A stretch of DNA of 64,000 bases from Pseudomonadota bacterium (GTDB lineage Bacteria > Pseudomonadota > Alphaproteobacteria > Sphingomonadales > Sphingomonadaceae). Where the stretch lies: the NCBI GenBank assembly GCA_023457895.1, contig JAEXAY010000008.1, positions 85,625-149,624 of the forward strand, read 5' to 3'. The position numbers and the translations under genes are program-made. This document shows positions 43,520 through 54,052 of the stretch, piece after piece; the first letter of the stretch is position 1, and every line of letters starts with the position of its first letter. Under the pieces are notes generated by a model, which saw only the letters and a program-made list of their open reading frames with translations, did no database searches and had not been told where the DNA came from.

Positions 43520-44037
43520 TCAATAGCTCCCATGTTCATTGCCTCTGGTCCAATATTCGAATGCGCCGTCGAGGGTGCGGGTGTTGAATACGACATGGCC
43601 GCGATTGAGTTCATAACCCATGGCGGGCTCGCCGTTGAGCGTGCCGGACCACCAGCGGCCTTGGCGGTTGCCGCGGAAGATCATCGCCGCGCCGTTGCCG
43701 ACATTGCTGGGGGCGTGTCGAGCTTGAAAGCGACCACGGTGTTTGCGCCCGCATCGGGGCGGCCCGGCGCCATGGTGCAGGGCGCGGGGCTGCTGTCGCC
43801 GCTGACACAGGTGGCGGGCGTGCTTCCGGCGGCTTCGGAACCATCGGGGATGCCCGGCTGCGTCGCCTCGCCGCGCTGAAGATCGGGCGGCGGCGCGGCG
43901 GCCGGCGCGGAGGCGCGCGCCGTTCTCCCGGCGGTCGCCTGTTCAGCCCCCGCATCCTGCGAACAGCCGAATATCAGTAGCGCGGTACAGCCGAGCGGCA
44001 TGGCGAAACGGGCGAGACGGGCGGGCAACAGCGGCAT
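43520..44037 (-). pseudogene. Lipoprotein gene with a frameshift at a run of five C
   Basis: The first part (MPLLPARLARFAMPLGCTALLIFGCSQ..., lipobox IFGC, then an Ala/Pro-rich linker and STPATCVSGDSSPAPCTMAP) reads to FKLDTPP and then hits a stop. In the next frame coding resumes at once: SNVGNGAAMIFRGNRQGRWW, then GYELNRGHVVFNTRTLDG and AFEYWTRGNEHGSY, with normal codon use. One extra C in the CCCCC run (plus-strand GGGGG, 43709-43713) would restore a single 172-residue protein. This is a sequencing slip, a real mutation, or a switchable tract. No family recognised. It lies upstream of the peptide operon on the same strand, 80 bp from its -10 box. Confidence 0.75.
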
Positions 44038-44199
44038 GGCTCAACTCCTTTTTAAAAGGCGGTGGTAGACAGCCGCAGAATGCGCCGCTTCGGCCCGCAC
44101 CGCAACAGGATGAGGGAAACGGTTCCCGTCTCCCCCATCCCGGCTCTCCCGCCGATCCTCCATGCGGAAAGCTGTGGGCGTGCCGGCCCGGCCGCTGGA

Positions 44200-45429
44200 T
44201 CAGTAGCGTCCCGCCATGCTGTTGGCGATCGCGGCGCGTTCGCGGCTGTCGCCGACAATATCCGCCGGGCGTTCATAATAGCGGCAGAAAATCTGCGCCG
44301 CTTCGGCCGCACTCGAAGCCCCGCGCAGGCGGCTCGCCGCGCCGCGTTCGGTCGTCGTCAGTTCATGCTGGATGAACTCGAGCTGCTCGCGGAAGGTCGA
44401 CTGGCGGATGTCGTGCCCGGCCCATTTGGCGAAATCGGCGCGGCGCGGACCCTCCCACTGGGCGAGGCCGAAAGCCGGGCCGCCGCCATGCTGCTGGATG
44501 TCGTGGCGCATGCCGCTTTCGGCTTCGAGGTTGGCGGCAATGCCGATCGCCTGATTGCGGCTCCAGCCCTTCGAGACGAAGAAATCGATCGCCGCCTTGA
44601 CCCGGCCGTCATGGCTGCCCGGATCGGCCGCACCGGTTGCCGAAGGACCGCTTGCGCCCGAAGGCTTTGCGGCGCCCTGAGAGGCGGGCGGGCGCAGGAA
44701 ATAGCCGCCATTCTTGGTGCAATAGCTGGTGTTGCCATAACTCACCTGCTGGCCGCGCGAACCTTTATTATTCGATCCGATCATCTGAGTGGGGCTCGTC
44801 ACCAGCTCGGTGTGCGAGATGCCGTTGCCCTTGATGATGGCGACGTCGCCGGCCTGCGGCGGGCTCCCCGCCGGAACCACGGTCCAGCCGAGGCTCTTCA
44901 GCTTCGAGGCAAGCCCCGAAACCGTGTTATCGTGCATGTTGGCCGGGATCTGGCCCGATTCCTGAAGCACGGCCGAAACGAAATTGGCGCAGCAGACATT
45001 GGGCGGAATGCCCGCCTGCATGGGCAGCTTGTCATTCTTGTTATACTGGAGCTGATCCGCCCACTGGCCGAGATATTTCTTGGCGACATCCGCCGAACGC
45101 TGTGCGCCATCGCCGGGTGCGCCTTCATAGGGTGTCCCGGGGACGCCGCCGGGACCGGTCGTGCCGCCGGGCCCCGTCGAGCCGCCGGGACCACCCGAGC
45201 CGCCGCCCGGGATATTGATCTTCTGCCCCGGATAGATGAGGTCGGGGTTGCGGATCTGCGGGTTGGCCGCGATCAGCGAACTCAGCGAAACGCCGTGCGC
45301 GCGCGCGATCTTCCACAGGCAATCGCCGCGCACCACATTATAGGAGCCGCTGCCCCCACCGGCGGCAAGCGCTTGGCTGTTGACCGCATTCGCATAGTTG
45401 GACGACTGGACGGACTGGACCTGTGTCAT
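44200..45429 (-). CDS. Multidomain peptidoglycan hydrolase (LysM, Cys-His amidase/peptidase, tail lysozyme)
   Basis: A 409-aa protein. Residues about 30-74 are a LysM domain (YNVVRGDCLWKIARAHGVSL, IYPGQKINIP). Next comes a Gly-Pro-Thr linker of collagen-like triplets, then an NlpC/P60 or CHAP-like domain with the nucleophile in VCCANFVSAVL and His in GISHTELV. The C-terminal phage-tail-lysozyme domain is GWSRNQAIGIAANLEAESG, with FGLAQWEGPRRADF. Thus it can bind and cut both sugar and peptide links. There is no signal peptide (starts MTQVQSVQSSNYANAVN), so it may leave by a phage-like, flagellar or other dedicated route, or act on entry. Single gene with a moderate promoter gap. Confidence 0.85.
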   Translation of the reverse strand: MTQVQSVQSSNYANAVNSQALAAGGGSGSYNVVRGDCLWKIARAHGVSLSSLIAANPQIRNPDLIYPGQKINIPGGGSGGPGGSTGPGGTTGPGGVPGTPYEGAPGDGAQRSADVAKKYLGQWADQLQYNKNDKLPMQAGIPPNVCCANFVSAVLQESGQIPANMHDNTVSGLASKLKSLGWTVVPAGSPPQAGDVAIIKGNGISHTELVTSPTQMIGSNNKGSRGQQVSYGNTSYCTKNGGYFLRPPASQGAAKPSGASGPSATGAADPGSHDGRVKAAIDFFVSKGWSRNQAIGIAANLEAESGMRHDIQQHGGGPAFGLAQWEGPRRADFAKWAGHDIRQSTFREQLEFIQHELTTTERGAASRLRGASSAAEAAQIFCRYYERPADIVGDSRERAAIANSMAGRY

Positions 45430-45543
45430 GCGAGACTCTCCCGAATTCTCCTCTGCCCCTGGAAAAGAAAATTACGGGATTCGCAAATTCCTGTCTCTAA
45501 GCGATTCGCTTAGATTGCGGTGAATGGTTGGAGGAAGGGAAAG

Positions 45544-47282
45544 TCACCCCGGTTTGCGGGCGAGGAGCATGACGAATTCGCCGCCATCGGCCGCGAACTC
45601 GAAGGCGCCTAGCGGAGGCTGCTGGGCGAACAGGGCCTGGCAGGCGGCGGGGTCGGTGAAGGGTTGGGGGCCGGTGCGCCGGTTTCGCCGGTGATGGCGC
45701 GGACGCCGCCGTCGAGGCTGTCGAGCCAGGCGGGGAGGCCGCCAAAGGCGATGTCCTGATCGAACGCATGTGCGACGACGGCGCAGCAATCGGCGACCTT
45801 GGCCGGATCAGCCTCGGGGCCGAGCACGAGGCGGACGAGCGTCGCCAGCGCGCGCGCGTCCTCGCCGTCGCCGGGCACGTCGAGTCCGGCCTGATGCAGC
45901 ATCACCGCATAGTCGCCGGGATAGCGGCGCGCGACGATGGCAAGGTCGTAAAGCTGGCCGATCGAACGGTGGAGCGCGGCATGATAGGCGGTCTCGGCCT
46001 CGGCGCGCTGGCGTTCATATTGCCGCGCGAGGGTAAGCCAGCCCGAGAGCGGACCTTCGCGTTCGATCACTTCTGCTCCATCCGGCGCGGCGGTGACGTT
46101 AGCCGGCGCGGCGGTGACGTTGGCCGGAGCGGCCTCGATTGAAGCTGCCGCTTCAAATGCAGGCGGCGCGTCGTCGATCATCGCGGTGACCATGGCCTCA
46201 ATGACCGCGTCGACGCCATGTTCCGGCGCTTCAGCCGCATCGGGTTCGTCCGGGATGGCTTCGGATGGTTCTTCCGCTTCTTCCCCCAAGGCACGGGAGA
46301 CGATCGCCGCAGCCGGGCCCGGCATCCTATCGGGCGCCGGATCGCTCACGGATTGCGGCGCGGACAAGTCGGCCATTTCAGGCGGCAGATAGGGATCGCC
46401 TTCGGGCACCGGCAGCCCGGCGGCAATCTGTTCGGCGCGGACCTGCGCGACCAGCTCGGCAAAGCTGCGCGGCGCGGGCGGGGCGTCCTCGTCGCTCCCG
46501 GCATCGGAGGCGCGCCGCTTGCCTTTCATGCTGCGCAGCTTGATCGTGGTCGGTGCGCGCGCCGCCGCATCGTCCGCCGCCGGCTGGTCATGCAGCAACG
46601 CCGAGTTCATGAACACCGGCTTGTCGAGCAGCGAGGCGACCGAGCGGCCATCCTCATCGGTATCGTCGCCGTCCGGATCACGGTCCTGCTTGGCGGGCGC
46701 GATCGTCACCGCCGGGATGATCACGCCGTCGCCCGCGCCCTTTTCCTTCCAGCTCATCACGCCGAGCACGAAGTCGATCGTGTCGTCGTCGGAGGAGAAA
46801 GGCAGGAGGATGCCGCGATACATGATCGCCATCTCCGCCGCATTGACGAAATCGGCCTCGAAGCCGACCGGCGCTTCGTTGCCGACCAGCTTTTCCATGT
46901 GGCCCGCGAGGACGCCGATCAGCGTATCCGGCGCGATATCTTCGAGCATCTCGGCATCGGCATCGGCATCGGACGCGCGGCGCAACGCCTCGCCGAGATG
47001 CACGATGGCGGGATTGTCGAATCCGGTGGTGCAGTCGAACAGGATCGCGCAGTCGCCGAAACCCGCCAGATTGTCGATGTCGAGATCGTCGATGGCGGGA
47101 AACCTCGCATCGCCCGCAAGGCCGAGCCAGAAACTGTAGGCGCGCACCTGCATGCGCCGTTCATCGGTGCCGAACGGGAAATCCTCGTTGCCGTCGACGA
47201 GCGGCGCTCCGCCGGCACCGGCCGTCAATATGGCCCCGGCGGCTTCTCCGTCCTGCTTGCTTAGGTCCTCGACGTCCATCAC
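45544..47282 (-). CDS. PAS-like sensory protein with a frameshift near its end
   Basis: A protein of about 579 aa if repaired. The first 170 residues form a PAS-type module found in alphaproteobacteria (YSFWLGLAGDARFPAIDDL, GDCAILFDCTTGFDNPAIVH, MAIMYRGILLPFSSDDDTID). The middle is acidic and Ala/Pro-rich and includes a perfect 7-residue repeat (APANVTA twice, 46085-46135). The end is helical. The frame stops at 45609 with unlikely residues, whereas the next frame continues as PQPFTDPAACQALFAQQP and ends in GGEFVMLLARKPG at 45544. One extra C in CCCCC (plus GGGGG, 45666-45670) joins them. Function unknown. Confidence 0.75.
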
Positions 47283-47373
47283 TTGCCCACCCCGATAACT
47301 ACCGTTCCGGGAAATGCACCGGGAAGGGTAAAATTCGGGTTAAGGGCTTCTGCTTACTTTTGCCGCCGGACCA

Positions 47374-48558
47374 TCACAGCAGCGCGGCGATCGCGGCCTT
47401 GTCGCATTTGCGCGCCACAGGAGCACGCGGCGTATCGGCCGGCGGAACCATGAACGGCACGCCGATTTCCTTCGGCGCGAATGCTTCCGGGTCGAGGCCG
47501 GCGCAGGCCGCTTCCAGCTCCAGCATCTTCGGCGGCGTATCATGCGCTTCGCTCGAAAGCTGGAAGGTGCCCCAATGGATCGGCAGGCCGGTGGTTGCGC
47601 CAAGGCTTTGATAGACTTTGACCGCGTGCAGAGGGCCGATATGCGATCCCGTCCAGAGCTGTCCCGGCGCAAAGCGGAACGCGCCGATCGGGACCATCGC
47701 GAGCCGGATCCGGCCGCCGGCCGCGCGCGCCGCTTCGGCAGGCCACCGCCCGTCGCCATAGCCGGTGTCACCGGCGAAAAACACGCTGCCGGAAGGGGTG
47801 TCGACGGTGAAGCTCGACCACAAGGCGCGGTTCCGGTCCTTGAACCAGCGGCTGCCCCAATGATGGTTGCGGGTGACATGGATGGTGGCCTTGCCGATCC
47901 GGCGGTTGACGCCCCAGTCCATCGGGATCGCCTTGACGCCGGCCTTCGCGATGATGGTTTCATTGCCGAGACTGGTGATGATCGCGGGCTTGTCGCGCTC
48001 CCACAGTTTCTTCAGCGTCGCAAGGTCCATATGATCATAATGATTATGGCTGACGATGACGAGGTCGATCTTCGGCAGGTCGGCGAAGCGGATACCCGGA
48101 TCGGTCACCCGCTGCGGACCGAAGCCGAACGGTCCCGCGGTTTCCGACCAGATCGGATCGGTCAACATGGTGAAGCCCGGCGTTTCGATGAGCACCGTCG
48201 CATGGCCAACCCAGGTCGCGCGCATCTCGCCGGGTTTGAGCGCGGGCAACTCCCTGGGCTTGGCATAGGCGACGCGCAGCTTTTCGGGCCAGGGCTGGCG
48301 GTCGTCCCGCCCGGTCAGCCAGCGCAGGATGAACAGTCCGCGCGGCCGCCCCGGCCCCCGGATCATGTCGTTCTTCCACTCGCCCTGCCCCTCGTCGGGA
48401 TTGAAGAAGCGCGCGCCATCATAATGATCGCTCACCGGCCCTTCATAATAGATGCGGTCGAGGAAGGGCGGCACCAGCGTGATCGCCAGCAGCAGCGCGA
48501 CAAGCGCCCAGAACAGGGCAAGGCACAGATATTTGAAACCGGTCTTGAGGAAGGTCAT
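47374..48558 (-). CDS. MBL-fold hydrolase, NAPE-PLD-like, membrane anchored
   Basis: A 394-aa metallo-beta-lactamase fold enzyme with one N-terminal transmembrane segment (YLCLALFWALVALLLAITLV). Metal site motifs: WVGHATVLIE, VIVSHNHYDHMDL (His-x-His-x-Asp-His), TRNHHWGSRW, FFAGDTGYGDG and IGPLHAVKVYQ with a late His in PIHWGTFQL. This set matches N-acyl-phosphatidylethanolamine phospholipase D-like proteins (UlaG relatives). A phospholipid-like substrate is plausible. The start at 48558 is the family-like one; the open frame upstream belongs to another gene's shadow. A small membrane gene follows upstream by 15 bp. Confidence 0.88.
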   Translation of the reverse strand: MTFLKTGFKYLCLALFWALVALLLAITLVPPFLDRIYYEGPVSDHYDGARFFNPDEGQGEWKNDMIRGPGRPRGLFILRWLTGRDDRQPWPEKLRVAYAKPRELPALKPGEMRATWVGHATVLIETPGFTMLTDPIWSETAGPFGFGPQRVTDPGIRFADLPKIDLVIVSHNHYDHMDLATLKKLWERDKPAIITSLGNETIIAKAGVKAIPMDWGVNRRIGKATIHVTRNHHWGSRWFKDRNRALWSSFTVDTPSGSVFFAGDTGYGDGRWPAEAARAAGGRIRLAMVPIGAFRFAPGQLWTGSHIGPLHAVKVYQSLGATTGLPIHWGTFQLSSEAHDTPPKMLELEAACAGLDPEAFAPKEIGVPFMVPPADTPRAPVARKCDKAAIAALL

Positions 48559-48572
48559 GAAGGGAACGGACT

Positions 48573-48845
48573 TTATTTCTGTTGGCGCAGCCACTGATAG
48601 GCCAGTATGTTGAAGATTGTATAGATACCGTAAAGGCTTAGCGAGAGGATGGGATATTTGCCCTCCGCCATCATCGCGGCCACCAGCATCAGGAATTCGA
48701 GCACATAGGTCGCCTGCTGGCCAAAGGTACCGCGCAGCGGCGCGGTCGCTTCCTCGATCAGCGGGTGGCGGCTTTCCAGCATCGCGCGATGCACCGCGAA
48801 ATTGGCGACGCCGAAAGCGAAGATGAAAAGGAGGCTGAGCGTCAC
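48573..48845 (-). CDS. Small three-helix membrane protein
   Basis: A 90-aa protein with about three hydrophobic segments (LSLLFIFAFGVANFAVH, YVLEFLMLVAAMMA, LYGIYTIFNILAY). No family recognised. Its ATG overlaps the stop of the DUF3137 gene by four bases (ATGA), and the MBL-fold gene follows after 15 bp, so the three form an operon. Confidence 0.72.
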   Translation of the reverse strand: MTLSLLFIFAFGVANFAVHRAMLESRHPLIEEATAPLRGTFGQQATYVLEFLMLVAAMMAEGKYPILSLSLYGIYTIFNILAYQWLRQQK

Positions 48846-49792
48846 GGCTGCGGTCCCTCGCGCGGCCGTTCGTTGAGCGTCGTCGCCAGTTCGGCGAGCG
48901 CGACGAACTGTTCCACCGTCTTGCGCATCCTCGCACGGTCCTCCTCCGCATCGAGCGAGCCGCTTTCGAACTGGTCACCGGTATCGAGCAGGATGGTCAT
49001 CTCGCCCGCGTGGAACAGCGCGCGGACATCATGCCCGTCGAACTTCTGTTCGATCGCGATCAGCCGCTCGATATACTCCGGATGGACGAGAAACTGGCCC
49101 TCGACGAAATCGCTGCTCCACAGGTCGAACAAATCCTCGAAACGCGGATCGGCCATGCGCATGCGTTCAAGCTTGCGCCCTTCGCCGCCGATACTGTCCC
49201 TCAGTCCGAAGAAACTGAAGCGCGCGCCCTGCCGTTCGACCAGCGTGGTACCGTGGAAGGGGCGCGTATAGACCATCTGGATCAGGATGCCGTGGAACAC
49301 GGTGACAAGCTGGCGCTGCTTGCCCTGTTGCTGCCATTGCCTCAGATGGCCTTCATAAAGCTGCATCGTGATGCCGTTGATCGTGCCCGACCACAAATCC
49401 TCGAACGCGGCACGGTCATGCGCGGGAAGCAGGCCAAAACCGAGCGCGCGCTCGAATTCTGGTCCCGCCTGCTGGACGGCCGAATAGCTGAGGCCGAGCT
49501 TGCCCGCGATCGCCCGGTTCATCTCCGCCTTGATGCTGGTGATGACCGGCCGCTTGATCTTGCGGCTCCATGCGGTCCCCCCCGCAAGGCCAAGCCCCGC
49601 GGCAACAACGGCAGTGTCGAAATCACTTCCCAACGCCCACAGCAGCGACCCGATTACCACCCCCGCCACGATACAGCCCGCCAGCCGCCGGTTGGCCTTG
49701 GCCCTTGTTTCGTCGCGCAGCGCTTGCTGGGCGGCAAGCCAGCCGCCAAGTTCGCCCGCGAGCAGCGCGTCGACATCGGGTTTTGCGATCAT
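48842..49792 (-). CDS. DUF3137 membrane protein
   Basis: A 316-aa protein with two adjacent transmembrane segments (LAGCIVAGVVIGSLLWALGS and VVAAGLGLAGGTAW) followed by a cytosolic region typical of DUF3137: GITMQLYEGHLRQ, VFHGILIQM, FHGTTLVERQG, SSDFVEGQFLVHPEYIERL. DUF3137 genes very often stand next to lemA, as here (divergent, 87 bp apart). The function of the pair is unknown. Confidence 0.87.
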   Translation of the reverse strand: MIAKPDVDALLAGELGGWLAAQQALRDETRAKANRRLAGCIVAGVVIGSLLWALGSDFDTAVVAAGLGLAGGTAWSRKIKRPVITSIKAEMNRAIAGKLGLSYSAVQQAGPEFERALGFGLLPAHDRAAFEDLWSGTINGITMQLYEGHLRQWQQQGKQRQLVTVFHGILIQMVYTRPFHGTTLVERQGARFSFFGLRDSIGGEGRKLERMRMADPRFEDLFDLWSSDFVEGQFLVHPEYIERLIAIEQKFDGHDVRALFHAGEMTILLDTGDQFESGSLDAEEDRARMRKTVEQFVALAELATTLNERPREGPQP

Positions 49793-49879
49793 GCGCGGCT
49801 TGTCCGGTTCAAGCGGCGTTGCAACGCGCCGTGCATTTGATACAAGTTCGCGGAAACCGGAAAAAGGGGAGACAGGTCA

Positions 49880-50440
49880 GTGGAAATCATCATCGTGGGC
49901 GGCGTCCTGCTGCTGCTCCTTTTCATCCTCATCGGAATCTATAACCGGCTGGTGGGATTGAGGCAAAATGTCAATCAGGCCGAAGCCGATATCGACGCCC
50001 AGCTGAAATTGCGCCACGACCTTATCCCCAACCTTGTCGAAACGGTGAAGGGCTATGCCGCGCATGAAAAGTCGACGCTCGATGCGGTGATCGCGGCGCG
50101 GGCGAAGGCGCTCGCGGCCAACAACCCTGCGCAAGCGGCGGAAGCCGAAGGCGCGCTCTCGGCCTCGCTGCGCAGCCTGTTCGCGCTCGCCGAAAATTAT
50201 CCCGAGCTCAAGGCCAGCGCCAATTTTCAGACCTTGCAGAACCAGCTGCAGGATGTCGAGGCGATGCTCGCCGCCGCGCGCCGTGCCTATAACAGCGTCA
50301 CGGCCGACTATAATGGCGCGATCGAGGCCTTCCCGGCGGTGCTGTTTGCCAGGATGCTGGGCTTTGCCAAGCGTCCGTTCCAGCGGCTGAGCGAGACGGA
50401 ATCCGCCGCGATGGCGAACCCGCCGGCGGTCAAATTCTGA
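49880..50440 (+). CDS. lemA: LemA-family membrane protein
   Basis: A 186-aa protein with one N-terminal transmembrane helix (VGGVLLLLLFILIGIYN) and a long helical bundle: VNQAEADIDAQLKLRHDLIP, LVETVKGYAAHEKSTLDAV, FQTLQNQLQDVEAMLAAARR, FAKRPFQ near the end. Matches LemA throughout. Starts with GTG at 49880 behind GGGGAGA. Its stop overlaps the following serine hydrolase start (TGATG), making lemA, the hydrolase and the amidohydrolase one coupled operon. Confidence 0.95.
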   Translation: MEIIIVGGVLLLLLFILIGIYNRLVGLRQNVNQAEADIDAQLKLRHDLIPNLVETVKGYAAHEKSTLDAVIAARAKALAANNPAQAAEAEGALSASLRSLFALAENYPELKASANFQTLQNQLQDVEAMLAAARRAYNSVTADYNGAIEAFPAVLFARMLGFAKRPFQRLSETESAAMANPPAVKF

Positions 50441-51659
50441 TGCTGGCAGGGGGCGGACTGGCCGTCCTGATAGCGGCTGCGGCGGCCCAGCTTACCGTCC
50501 CCGTCCCGCCTGCTCCGCCCGCCGATGCGCATGCTCCGGCCGAGGCCTGGGTGCGTTTCGATGCCAACGGGCCGCACGCCAGCGGCACCGCGGGCGTGGT
50601 CAACAAGGCCTATCCGCGCGCCGTCACGATCGAGGACCGGCCGCGCATAGCCTCGATCTCGAAGCTGGCGGTGGCGCTCGGCGTGATGCGGCTGGTCGAG
50701 CAGAAGAAGCTCGACCTCAACCGCGACGTTTCGGATTATCTCGGCTGGCGGCTGCGGAACCCGGCCTTTCCGGATCAGCAGATCACGCTCGCCATGCTGC
50801 TCTCGCACACATCGAGCTTGCGCGATAATGGCGAGGGTTATCTGATCCCGCTCGGCGAGACGGTCGAGACCGCGCTCGCCAGGGCGGAAATGTGGGATAG
50901 CGCGCATGGCCCCAGGGCCGCCTATTTCGCATATGGCAACATCAATTTTCCGGTGGTCGGCTCGATCATCGAAAAGGTGACGGGCCAGCGCTTCGACAAG
51001 GCGATGGACGCGCTGGTGATTAAACCGCTCGGGATGCGCGCCTGCTTCAACCTTGGCGGCGGCTGCACCGATCGCGACATGCAGCGCATCGTCACGCTCT
51101 ACCGCCCTAATGGCGATGTCGCGCGCGATGATCTGGGCGGCAGGCTCCCCGCCTGTCCGGTGTTCGTGAAGGAGGGCGCGCGCGATTGCGATCTTTCCAC
51201 CTACACGCTCGGCAGCAATGGCGCGCTGTTTTCGCCGCAAGGGGGCCTCAGGATCTCGCCGAAGGAACTGGCCGAAATCGGGCGAATGCTGGCGCGGCGC
51301 GGGCTGGCGGCCGATGGCAGCCGCTTCCTCTCGGCGCGCTCGGTCGCCGCGATGGAACGCCCGCGCTGGCGCTATGATGGCCGCAACGGCGTGACCGAAA
51401 GCGGCGTCTATTGCACCTATGGCCTTGCGGTCCACATCCTGGGCGCCAATCGCCATCCCGGATGCCGCGACCGCCTGCCCGGACAAAGCGGCATCTGGTA
51501 CGGCCATTCGGGCGATGCATACAGCCTGCGCTCGGGACTGTGGTATGATCCCCGGAAGCGCACCGGCATGGCCTATTATGTCACCCAGACCAGCGACGGC
51601 GCGCCGGAAACCGGCCCGTCGGGCTTCACTCTTTCGGAACAAAGGATGGCCGCCAAACG

Positions 51660-51663
<4 letters not shown>
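50440..51663 (+). CDS. Serine hydrolase of the class C beta-lactamase family
   Basis: A 407-aa exported enzyme with a signal-like start (LAVLIAAAAAQLTVPVP). It has the Ser-x-x-Lys motif in RIASISKLAVALG, a Tyr-x-Asn in FAYGNINFPVVG and HSG in WYGHSGDAYSLRSG. Cysteines in ACFNLGGGCTDRD, ACPVF and RDCDLS suggest disulphides. Translationally coupled at both ends (TGATG with lemA, ATGA with the amidohydrolase), which points to a joint periplasmic pathway with the N-acyl amino-acid hydrolase-like partner. Confidence 0.88.
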
Positions 51664-53342
<1,679 letters not shown>

Positions 53343-53345
53343 CGC

Positions 53346-53951
53346 CTATTCCTCATCCTCGTCGTCGATCGATGGAATGCTGACCTTGTAGGCGCAGCCA
53401 TAAAGCGTTTTTCCCGGCAGGCTTGTCACATTGGAAACTGACAGCGAACGGGTATGGATGATCCTGCCAAATTGGGGGTCGGCTATCTCCTGACGATCGA
53501 CCAGCTTTTGGCCCATATATTTGGCCGGGCCGATGATCTCTGCGTCCTCCTCCGTCATCCCGGCCGCGCGCGCAATGCCACTGGTGTCGGCGCTGTCGAG
53601 AATGGCGAGTAACGCGCCCGCCGCAAGCCCCACCGTCTGTGTCTGATAGCCTGCGACACCTACCGGTTGCGGTAGGCGGTAAAGATAGAGGAGCGGATTG
53701 TCGCTCCTGATCTTCTTCCAGCCCCGCGCTGGTGCGCCTTCGGCCTTGTCGTCGATCATCGCGGCAAAGCTGTTGAAACCCGGCGGATCGACTTTGCAGG
53801 CAAGGATATCTTCGACCGCCAGGTCAAGCGGCGACCAGTTATCATCCGCTGGCGCGCCGTCCTGGGCGGCGAGCGGCACGGCACCAAACAGGCCTACGGC
53901 TAACAACAACAGGAAATACCGGCCAAAGATGATAGACAACCCCATGAACAA
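53346..53951 (-). CDS. Exported protein of unknown function
   Basis: A 201-aa protein with a signal peptide (FGRYFLLLLAVGLFGAVPLAAQ) and a soluble body ending in an acidic tail (DDEDEE). It has two cysteines (ILACKVD, YGCAYKV) and a helix GALLAILDSADTSGIARAAG. No family recognised. It ends four bases from the stop of the converging amidohydrolase. An ATG at 53945 is an equally good start. Confidence 0.75.
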   Translation of the reverse strand: MFMGLSIIFGRYFLLLLAVGLFGAVPLAAQDGAPADDNWSPLDLAVEDILACKVDPPGFNSFAAMIDDKAEGAPARGWKKIRSDNPLLYLYRLPQPVGVAGYQTQTVGLAAGALLAILDSADTSGIARAAGMTEEDAEIIGPAKYMGQKLVDRQEIADPQFGRIIHTRSLSVSNVTSLPGKTLYGCAYKVSIPSIDDEDEE

Positions 53952-54052
53952 GACTCGCCAATTGAGCCGGACGCCGCCCTTGACGCCGTCGTCGAGCGTT
54001 CATCCGGCCCTCTTCTTTTTTTCCGTATCGTGATCAAGCGCGCGGCGCCAGC

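Noticed and set aside
43532..43879. 115-codon plus-strand frame opposite the broken lipoprotein gene
   Set aside because: The minus strand has a lipobox and coherent coding on both sides of the frameshift; the plus frame has none.
44062..45513. Plus-strand frame opposite the peptidoglycan hydrolase
   Set aside because: Antisense shadow; the minus strand has LysM and lysozyme motifs.
47340..47963. 207-codon minus frame over the MBL-fold gene
   Set aside because: Ser/Arg/Pro-rich shifted frame; metal-binding motifs are in the other frame.
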